Shown here one piece after another: positions 1-5,306 of a stretch of DNA of 6,112 bases. The translations under genes were made by a program, and so were the position numbers. The stretch lies in the NCBI GenBank assembly GCA_015233755.1, contig JADFXA010000140.1, positions 1 to 6,112 of the forward strand, given 5' to 3'. The notes under the pieces were generated by a model. That model was not told the origin of the DNA. It did no database searches and saw nothing but the letters and a program-made list of their open reading frames with translations. The stretch comes from Desulfamplus sp. GTDB lineage: Bacteria; Desulfobacterota; Desulfobacteria; Desulfobacterales; Desulfobacteraceae. Every line of letters starts with the position of its first letter. The first letter of the stretch is position 1.

Positions 1-69
1 CAATATTTAATAATTGTCTTGTCTATTTTCTAAATCAAGATATTAAAGATTAGAAGATTGTAAAATAAA

Positions 70-75
70 TATAAT
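70..75 (+). promoter_or_regulatory. possible -10 element upstream of the HDOD operon
   Basis: A perfect TATAAT lies 62 bases before the preferred start codon at 138. No good -35 hexamer sits 16-18 bases upstream, and the whole region is AT-rich, so a chance match is quite possible. The rest of 1-137 shows no gene, RNA or clear terminator. Confidence 0.3.
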
Positions 76-127
76 CTGCTGATTTTGCCATCATTAATAT
101 TGTGATTTTGACAAATAATTATAAATC

Positions 128-132
128 AAGGA
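128..132 (+). promoter_or_regulatory. ribosome binding site for the HDOD gene
   Basis: AAGGA lies 5 bases before the ATG at 138. It favours this ATG over the in-frame GTG at 102, which would add 12 residues and has no comparable Shine-Dalgarno sequence in front of it. Confidence 0.65.
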
Positions 133-137
133 ACATA

Positions 138-965
138 ATGGAAAAAAAACGCTCATTAATTGATGTAATAGATGAGTATGTTCAATCAGGAAAGGTAAAG
201 TTACCCGTAATGGATCAAAACAGCCTGATGGTACAAAAGGAGATAAGTAAAAGCGAGCCTGACCTTGACCGTATTATAAATCTGATTAAAAAAGACATCT
301 CATTAACTACAGAGTTACTAAAAATTTCAAACTCATCATTTTATAAAGGGCTTGAAGCGGTAAAGACGGTTCAAGAGGCAGTTGTCAGGTTAGGCATAGT
401 TGAAGTAACTAACATCATTCTTCTTGTATGTCAGAAAAACGCTTTTAAAGCACAAGATCCAATACTCCAAGAATTTATGAACAAAATGTGGATACACTCT
501 GTTGGTTGTGCTGTTGGTACTCAATGGCTTGCCCGTTATTATCAATACAATAACTTAAATGAGGCGTTTTTAGCAGGTCTTCTGCATGATGTTGGGGCAT
601 TTTTTCTTTTATCTGTTATGGATCAAATAAAATCAAAAAATTCTAATATTCCACATAAATTAATAGTTGATATTGTTGCTAAAATGCACACTCATTATGG
701 TAATGTTCTCCTTACAGATTGGAGTTTACCTGAGCAGTATTGCAAAATTGCTAATGAGCATCATAATACTGAATTTGATACAACAAACTTGCTCTTAGTT
801 ATGATTCGGTTCTCAAATAAGGTTTGTCAGCAGATTGGGGCGGGTTTCATTGTAAATGATGATAGTGATATTTTTGCATGTGAAGAAGCTGCTGTGCTCG
901 ATATTAACGATGTTACCATTGCACAGCTTCAAATTAAAATGGAAGACTCTTTAAGGTTGTCATAA
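138..965 (+). CDS. HDOD domain protein
   Basis: This 275-residue soluble protein is a single HDOD (HD-related output domain) module, with no recognisable response-regulator receiver, GGDEF or EAL domain attached. After a short N-terminal helix comes the HDOD pattern: LPVMDQ (22-27), the LLKISNSSFYK segment (60-70), VQEAVVRLGI (78-87), W118-I-H120, LAGLLHDVG (145-153), W-S-LPE (195-199) and EHH (207-209). H120, the H150-D151 pair and H208 resemble remnants of the HD phosphohydrolase metal site. HDOD proteins are generally thought to act as signalling or scaffold modules, often tied to cyclic-di-GMP, motility or stress, rather than as proven enzymes. The stop codon overlaps the next start by one base (TAATG), so it is probably translationally coupled to the esterase gene. 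The ligand or partner cannot be told from sequence. The family call is firm and the role is unknown. Confidence 0.88.
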   Translation: MEKKRSLIDVIDEYVQSGKVKLPVMDQNSLMVQKEISKSEPDLDRIINLIKKDISLTTELLKISNSSFYKGLEAVKTVQEAVVRLGIVEVTNIILLVCQKNAFKAQDPILQEFMNKMWIHSVGCAVGTQWLARYYQYNNLNEAFLAGLLHDVGAFFLLSVMDQIKSKNSNIPHKLIVDIVAKMHTHYGNVLLTDWSLPEQYCKIANEHHNTEFDTTNLLLVMIRFSNKVCQQIGAGFIVNDDSDIFACEEAAVLDINDVTIAQLQIKMEDSLRLS

Positions 966-1627
966 TGATAAATAAGATAAATTATATAATTTTAATTCTT
1001 TTAACAATTCTGATAAATTTTCCTCTATTTTTAGATGCGAATGAAGAGGTAGATACTTTGCTAAAAAAAGATATAAAAATCCTTTTTCTTGGAGACTCGC
1101 TTACAGAAGGCTTTGGAGTAGAATCAGAAGAGGCATTCCCATCACTTCTTGACTCCATGCTAAAGCAGAAAGGATACAATAATATAAAAATAATCAATGC
1201 GGGAATCAGTGGCTCAACAACTGCAAGTGCTGTCTCAAGACTTAAATGGTATTTGAAAAGCAAACCCGAAATGAGACCAGAAATTTTGTTTTTGGCACTT
1301 GGAGCAAATGATGGACTCAGGGGTTTATCTTTAAAAGCAATGGAGCAAAATTTAAACGGTGCAATTGAGATAGCTGTCTCTTCTGGAATGAAAGTTATCC
1401 TTGCTGGAATGGAGATTCCCCCGAATTATGGTGTTGAATATACTAATAATTTCAGAGATGTTTTCAAAACTCTTGCAGATAAACATAAAATAGCATTTAT
1501 GCCTTATCTTCTTAAAGATGTTGGGGGATTTGTCAATCTTAATCTCCCTGATGGAGTTCATCCAAACGCAGATGGCTATAAAATAGTTGCCGGCAATGTG
1601 CTGCCATATATTTTGGACAAACTATGA
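965..1627 (+). CDS. tesA: GDSL/SGNH-family esterase, TesA-like (arylesterase / lysophospholipase / thioesterase I)
   Basis: This 220-residue protein shows all SGNH-hydrolase blocks: FLGDSLTEG (41-49, nucleophile S45), the block II glycine G80 in NAGISGS, GAND (113-116, oxyanion N115) and DGVH (196-199, catalytic D196 and H199). Residues 5-23 are hydrophobic and are followed by an acidic stretch. A signal peptide with cleavage near A25 is likely, putting the enzyme in the periplasm or outside the cell. Relatives hydrolyse acyl-CoA thioesters, aryl esters and lysophospholipids, and the exact substrate here is inferred only by family. It starts on the base that ends the HDOD gene and its TGA overlaps the ATG of the ABC ATPase gene (ATGA). 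In E. coli tesA also neighbours the ABC gene ybbA, though divergently, which supports a real functional link. Length is close to the usual TesA size of about 200 residues. Confidence 0.88.
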   Translation: MINKINYIILILLTILINFPLFLDANEEVDTLLKKDIKILFLGDSLTEGFGVESEEAFPSLLDSMLKQKGYNNIKIINAGISGSTTASAVSRLKWYLKSKPEMRPEILFLALGANDGLRGLSLKAMEQNLNGAIEIAVSSGMKVILAGMEIPPNYGVEYTNNFRDVFKTLADKHKIAFMPYLLKDVGGFVNLNLPDGVHPNADGYKIVAGNVLPYILDKL

Positions 1628-2325
1628 TGATTACCTCTAAAGAAATTATGACATCTTCTTTGAAGATACTTGAAGTAAAGAGGTTGTATAAAACTTACAC
1701 TCAGGCAGACTTTGGTCGTTTAAAAGTAATTGACGATATAAATTTTGAAATAGGTAAGGGTGAAACAGTTGCAATCACAGGTCAATCAGGCAGCGGAAAG
1801 ACTACGCTCATGGCACTGCTTGCTGGTCTTGACACACCCGATTCTGGCGAGATTCTTATTGATGGGAATAATCTTAACAAGATGAATGAAGATGCTCTTG
1901 CAAAGTTCAGAGCCCAAAATATAGGTATAATTTTTCAGCAATTTCACCTAATGCCTAATCTTTCAGCTATAGAAAATATTTCTCTTCCACTTGAAATATT
2001 AAAGGCAGAAGATATTGAGGAGCGAGCTAATACGGCTTTGAAACAGGTAGGACTCGAACAGAGAAGAGAACACATGCCAAGACAGTTAAGCGGAGGAGAG
2101 TGCCAAAGAGTAGCGATTGCAAGAGCAATTGTGGTAAAACCTACGATACTTCTGGCAGATGAACCTACAGGTAATCTTGACATTAAAACAGGAGAACAGG
2201 TATCTTCTCTTTTATTTGATTTGGTTACAGCTTCTGGAATGACTTTGATTGTGGTAACTCATAATATGGAGCTTGCAAGAAGGTGTCAGAAAATTCTTAA
2301 ACTTGATTCTGGTAAGTTTAATTAA
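1624..2325 (+). CDS. ybbA: ABC transporter ATP-binding protein, YbbA/LolD-like
   Basis: This 233-residue cytoplasmic ATPase belongs to the MacB/LolD/FtsE-like group of ABC proteins that partner with FtsX-type permeases. Visible motifs are Walker A GQSGSGKTT (53-61), the Q-loop in IIFQQF (102-107), signature LSGGE (155-159), Walker B ILLADE (175-180), D-loop NLD (184-186) and the switch histidine H213 in VTHN. All catalytic residues are present. The chain has no membrane segment, so it needs a separate permease. Adjacency to a TesA-like gene favours YbbA over LolD, but the two are hard to tell apart by sequence. The start at 1624 is taken from the ATGA overlap with the esterase stop; ATGs at 1627 and 1648 are alternatives, since no strong Shine-Dalgarno marks any of them. 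No permease gene follows: the next feature is a tRNA on the opposite strand, 4 bases after the stop. Confidence 0.85.
   Translation: MMITSKEIMTSSLKILEVKRLYKTYTQADFGRLKVIDDINFEIGKGETVAITGQSGSGKTTLMALLAGLDTPDSGEILIDGNNLNKMNEDALAKFRAQNIGIIFQQFHLMPNLSAIENISLPLEILKAEDIEERANTALKQVGLEQRREHMPRQLSGGECQRVAIARAIVVKPTILLADEPTGNLDIKTGEQVSSLLFDLVTASGMTLIVVTHNMELARRCQKILKLDSGKFN
2297..2321 (-). terminator. inverted repeat, possible terminator for tRNA-Leu
   Basis: TTAAACTT (2297-2304) and AAGTTTAA (2314-2321) form a perfect 8-bp stem with a 9-base loop, inside the last codons of the ABC gene. Read on the minus strand it lies 8 bases past the tRNA 3' end and is followed, after GAA, by TTTT. The stem is AT-rich and weak. 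It might also act in the plus direction on the ABC operon. Function is an inference. Confidence 0.3.
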
Positions 2326-2329
2326 TTGA

Positions 2330-2414
2330 TGGTACCGAAGAGAAGACTTGAACTTCCACACCTCGCGGTACTAGATCCTAAGTCTAGCGTGTCTACCAAT
2401 TCCACCACTTCGGC
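2330..2414 (-). tRNA. tRNA-Leu (anticodon UAG)
   Basis: The reverse complement folds as an 85-base class II tRNA with encoded CCA (2330-2332). The acceptor arm is GCCGAAG with CTTCGGT, the D stem GTG/CAC, and the anticodon stem CTAGA/TCTAG around loop CTTAGGA, giving anticodon UAG at 2378-2380. The long variable arm is ACC-GCGA-GGT, and the T loop is TTCAAGT on a GGAAG/CTTCT stem. Together with the anticodon and the A73 discriminator, this identifies a leucine tRNA reading CUN codons. Position 72 is U, so the terminal pair is G1-U72 instead of the usual G1-C72. The T stem also carries a G49-U65 wobble. It is the last minus-strand gene after the phosphatidyltransferase, from which it may be transcribed by readthrough or from its own promoter. 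Confidence 0.95.
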
Positions 2415-2429
2415 ACATCATTATTCTGA

Positions 2430-2458
2430 AATAAAAATTTAAACCTTTATTAAGGCAA
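2430..2458 (-). promoter_or_regulatory. weak candidate promoter for tRNA-Leu
   Basis: On the minus strand TTGCCT (2458-2453) and TTTATT (2435-2430) are spaced by 17 bases. The second element ends 15 bases before the mature tRNA 5' end. Both match sigma-70 consensus only partly (four of six bases for each), and the -35 overlaps the T-run of the upstream terminator-like hairpin. Confidence 0.25.
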
Positions 2459-2491
2459 AATTATTATGGGACATCCATTTATCCCATATAA
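2457..2491 (-). terminator. terminator-like hairpin after the phosphatidyltransferase gene
   Basis: ATGGGA (2466-2471) pairs with TCCCAT (2482-2487), and TTAT (2461-2464) pairs with ATAA (2488-2491) past one bulged T. This gives about 10 bp around a 10-base loop. On the minus strand the stem begins 13 bases after the TAG stop at 2505 and is followed directly by TTTT (2460-2457), the layout of an intrinsic terminator. The T-run is short, so termination may be partial and allow readthrough into tRNA-Leu. Confidence 0.45.
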
Positions 2492-2504
2492 GATATTAAG
2501 TCAA

Positions 2505-3974
2505 CTATTTTGTAATGTTTACCGAATCCATTTTGTAAGATAAAAAAGGAGATAATATATAGAGCAACATAAGAATGAAGACTAAATATCCGAACCATGG
2601 AGTAAATACAAATATTATCAGCAAAGTTAAGTTACTCCACATAAACCATGGATTTTTATCCATAAATCTTCCCATGTGAAGATATTTAACAGGATAGAAA
2701 TTCATAAGAGCAGATGTAAATATAAAAAGTCCTAAAGTAAAAAAGCCCAAAAATGTGTATAATTCACTATTTGTACCTGAAATATGTGCCATAATTACAA
2801 TAGGTGATGTAACAAACAATGCTGCTGCTGGAGTAGGTAAGCCTTTGAATAATCCCGGAATTGGATTCTTGTCTAATGTAAAATAGACAAGCCTTGCAAA
2901 CCCTGACAAAGCATATATTGTCGCAACAAAACCAAAAGGCAATGACAACATATCAGAAGTTGAATGGGTAGAGAAATAGATATAAAGTATCCATGCTGGA
3001 GAGATACAAAAACTTATACCATCAGCAATATCATCCATAATACCGCCAAATGTTATTCGTCCTTTGGTTACACCAGGCAGAGGTTCTGTTAAACCAAGTT
3101 TTCTTGCCATTGCTCCATCTAACTTGTCAAAAACGGCAGCTCCTATAAGTAAAAGATATGATTCTGTCATTTTTCCTTGATATGCAAAAAATACAGCTAA
3201 TAGACCCATTATTGCATTCATTGTAGTTAAGGTATTTGGAAAAACAGATAAAATTCTCCGTCTTAAAAGATTATTGTCAAGGCATATTTCATCTAAGCAG
3301 TATGTTCCATATTTTCTGCAATATCCAGCTATTGAGCCAAAGTTGATTATTAAAAATAGTATCTCAATAATAAATAGATTTCTGAGCGGAAGGTTACCAA
3401 GTTTCCCTATCAATTTATAAATTATTTCATAAAAATATCCTTCACCTATAAGTGGAACATAGAATGCGTGGACATAGAGAAGTAACCCAAGAGGGGCAGC
3501 AACAATGGTGCGAAGTCTCGTTAGTTCACGAAGTTCGGGCTCTTGCCCGTATCTTAATGCAAAACCACGCATAAAGTGGGCAAAATTATTTCTAATAAGA
3601 ACTGTAACGCATATAATTAAAACAAATATAGCATGTAAAAGCTCTAAACGGCTATGGACAGGAGAGACAAAAAGTAGTCTCCACATCATTCCAACTGCAA
3701 CTAAAGGAAATACAATTGAATAAACAACTCTGTCCATGATTAGATCTGCAAGTTCAGCAAAAGTGGGATTTGAGCTAAAACGCTCAGAAAACCAACCATC
3801 AACAAGATCAAAAACCATTGATGTAAATAATAGAATTGTTCCTGTAAGATAAATAACAGGATTACGAGTAAGCATAACTGCCATTGCACAGACCATTCCG
3901 ATAAAAACCAGAATGGGGCGTCCATAAACCAATACAGGAGTCATTCTTCTTAACACTATCTGTTTTGTTACCAT
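2505..3974 (-). CDS. tandem-domain CDP-alcohol phosphatidyltransferase (C-terminal half PssA-like)
   Basis: This 489-residue polytopic membrane protein carries two CDP-alcohol phosphatidyltransferase domains; single-domain members are usually about 180-280 residues. The second half has the full active-site pattern: D283-x2-D286-G287-x2-A290-R291, then G310-x3-D314-x3-D318. It also has PssA-like traits, namely FPNTLTTMNAIMG (245-257) and KGLPTPAAA (377-385), so CDP-diacylglycerol-serine phosphatidyltransferase is the best guess for this half. The spacer between A-R and the glycine is 18 residues instead of the usual 8. The first half keeps four acidic positions (D56, D59, D77, D81) and G60, but has S63-E64 where A-R is expected, with R65 shifted by one, and A73 in place of the second glycine. 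It may be inactive or use another substrate. The start at 3974 has a good Shine-Dalgarno. It follows trpS on the same strand after 117 bases. The family is sure; the specific products are not. Confidence 0.82.
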   Translation of the reverse strand: MVTKQIVLRRMTPVLVYGRPILVFIGMVCAMAVMLTRNPVIYLTGTILLFTSMVFDLVDGWFSERFSSNPTFAELADLIMDRVVYSIVFPLVAVGMMWRLLFVSPVHSRLELLHAIFVLIICVTVLIRNNFAHFMRGFALRYGQEPELRELTRLRTIVAAPLGLLLYVHAFYVPLIGEGYFYEIIYKLIGKLGNLPLRNLFIIEILFLIINFGSIAGYCRKYGTYCLDEICLDNNLLRRRILSVFPNTLTTMNAIMGLLAVFFAYQGKMTESYLLLIGAAVFDKLDGAMARKLGLTEPLPGVTKGRITFGGIMDDIADGISFCISPAWILYIYFSTHSTSDMLSLPFGFVATIYALSGFARLVYFTLDKNPIPGLFKGLPTPAAALFVTSPIVIMAHISGTNSELYTFLGFFTLGLFIFTSALMNFYPVKYLHMGRFMDKNPWFMWSNLTLLIIFVFTPWFGYLVFILMLLYILSPFLSYKMDSVNITK

Positions 3975-3981
3975 TCTATAT

Positions 3982-3986
3982 TCCTC
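3982..3986 (-). promoter_or_regulatory. ribosome binding site of the phosphatidyltransferase gene
   Basis: On the minus strand GAGGA lies 7 bases before the ATG at 3974, near-ideal spacing. It fixes the start there rather than at the internal methionine codon for residue 11. Confidence 0.7.
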
Positions 3987-4026
3987 AAAAAAGGATATGC
4001 TCTATTGCAAGATAAAATTTGGCCTA

Positions 4027-4078
4027 CTGCAAAAAGGACTTTCTATCCATTAAGATAAAGTGTGAGAAAGCTTTGCAG
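4027..4078 (-). other. irregular hairpin between trpS and the phosphatidyltransferase gene
   Basis: On the minus strand CTGCAAA (4078-4072) can pair with TTTGCAG (4033-4027). Inside it CTTTCT (4070-4065 region) pairs with AGAAAG (4044-4039), separated by a small asymmetric internal loop and enclosing a 20-base apical loop. It starts 13 bases after the trpS stop codon and ends about 50 bases before the next ATG. It is followed by a broken T-rich stretch, not a clean T-run. It could be an inefficient terminator, an RNA-processing site or a leader structure; I infer only that the structure is possible. Confidence 0.35.
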
Positions 4079-4091
4079 GAGCTCTATTGTA

Positions 4092-5165
4092 TTAACTAAT
4101 TGATTTTATACCAATTGCATTTCTTATTTTTTCAATAAACGGAACCGAATACTCTCTTGCTTTTGATGCACCTTGTTTCAAAATAGCATCTAAATCACCA
4201 GGTGATTTTATAAGCCTGTTGTATGTCTCTCTTGGTTCTCTTAAAATTTCATTTAAGTATTCAAAAAGTTCTTGTTTCATTGTTCCCCATGCAATTCCTT
4301 CCATATATCTTCTTTCCATCGCTTTAACCTCTTCTTGGGTGGCGAAGGCTTTGTATATTGCAAAAAGAGTGCATGTTTTGGGATCTTTTGGCTCTTCTGG
4401 TGCAAGCGAGTTTGTTGTAATTTTCATTATCAACTTACGAAGTGCCTTATCTGACTCAAACAGAGGAATTGTGTTGTTATAGCTTTTGCTCATTTTTCTT
4501 CCATCAAGTCCTGAGAGAACCGCACTTGTTTCATCAACAACAGCCTCTGGCAAAACAAAATGCTCTCCATATGATTTATTGAACCTGCCTGCAATATCTC
4601 TTGTCATCTCAATATGTTGAATCTGATCCTTACCAACCGGAACTTTGTTTGCGTTAAACATTAAAATATCTGCTGCCATCAATATTGGATAGCAAAATAG
4701 CCCCATTGTTATATCTCTATCTAAATCATTTCTCTCTTTATCAAGATTTAAGGCATCTTTATCAGAAGTTGAGATATTTTTATCAGTATGTATTTTTATA
4801 TTAGCTTCATTATCAGCAACAGCAGCTTTGTAGGCATGCGCTCTATTCATCAAACCTTTTGCAGTAACACAAGTCAAAATCCATGTTAGCTCAGGAATTT
4901 CAGGAATATCGGTCTGACGATAAAAAATAGATTTATTAGTATCAAGCCCCATTGCGATCCAAGTTGCTGCAACTTCAAGAGCTGACTTTTGTATCCTTTC
5001 AGGCTCCTGACATTTAATTATTGCATGATAATCTGCAAGAAAATAATATGATGTTTTATTCTCTTCTTTGCTTGATTCAATAGCAGGGCGTATGGCACCT
5101 ACATAATTTCCGAGATGCGGTGTGCCTGTTGTGGTTATTCCAGTTAGAATATCTGCATTTTTCAT
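4092..5165 (-). CDS. trpS: tryptophanyl-tRNA synthetase
   Basis: This cytoplasmic class Ic synthetase charges tRNA-Trp with tryptophan using ATP and normally works as a dimer. The N-terminus LTGITTTGTPHLGNYVGAIRP (7-27) contains the HIGH-type signature TPHLGN (15-20). The Rossmann fold continues through YFLADYHA (41-48) and KGLMNRAHAYKA (103-114), and GRKMSKSYN (222-230) holds the KMSKS loop (224-228). The family block MGLFCYPILMAADILMF (154-170) and VGKDQIQH (177-184) are intact, so the enzyme should be active. At 357 residues it exceeds the usual 330 or so, largely because of a charged segment at about 121-151 between the KAAVADNE and MGLF blocks. The ATG at 5165 has AAGGA 10 bases upstream, a slightly long spacing. 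It is divergent from asnS and upstream of the phosphatidyltransferase on the same strand. No T-box or attenuator-like leader is visible in its 141-base upstream gap. Confidence 0.96.
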   Translation of the reverse strand: MKNADILTGITTTGTPHLGNYVGAIRPAIESSKEENKTSYYFLADYHAIIKCQEPERIQKSALEVAATWIAMGLDTNKSIFYRQTDIPEIPELTWILTCVTAKGLMNRAHAYKAAVADNEANIKIHTDKNISTSDKDALNLDKERNDLDRDITMGLFCYPILMAADILMFNANKVPVGKDQIQHIEMTRDIAGRFNKSYGEHFVLPEAVVDETSAVLSGLDGRKMSKSYNNTIPLFESDKALRKLIMKITTNSLAPEEPKDPKTCTLFAIYKAFATQEEVKAMERRYMEGIAWGTMKQELFEYLNEILREPRETYNRLIKSPGDLDAILKQGASKAREYSVPFIEKIRNAIGIKSIS

Positions 5166-5277
5166 TTAATTGATTTCCTTAAAGATATATTTAATCTGTT
5201 CATTTTTTGAGGTATGTTTTACTATCATAATCGTAAGATAAAACAAAGTAGAAGCAAAAAAAATATCAAAACAACTT

Positions 5278-5283
5278 TATAAT
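5278..5283 (+). promoter_or_regulatory. probable -10 element of asnS
   Basis: TATAAT lies 23 bases before the asnS ATG, giving an expected transcript start near 5290 and a leader of about 17 bases. There is no good -35 at the usual spacing. Instead an A-rich stretch (5251-5270) lies upstream. The trpS promoter must lie in the same 5166-5306 gap on the other strand, but I could not pick it out with confidence. Confidence 0.4.
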
Positions 5284-5306
5284 AAAGAGGATCCAAAAAG
5301 GTAAAT

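Noticed and set aside
108..113. Perfect TTGACA hexamer upstream of the HDOD gene
   Set aside because: No -10 element lies at 16-18 bases downstream. TATAAA at 120 is only 6 bases away, and a start at proper spacing would fall past the ATG at 138.
102..137. GTG start adding 12 residues to the HDOD protein
   Set aside because: The ATG at 138 has a well-placed AAGGA, and the HDOD homology does not need the extra residues.
982..1263. Open frame opposite the esterase gene
   Set aside because: It lies wholly antisense to a gene with clear SGNH motifs and shows no family features or ribosome binding site. Other antisense frames at 1352-1561, 1944-2183, 3505-3723 and 4219-4482 were rejected for the same reason.
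5166..5306. T-box or tryptophan attenuator leader for trpS
   Set aside because: There is no T-box consensus, no short Trp-rich leader peptide and no terminator/antiterminator pair in the gap.
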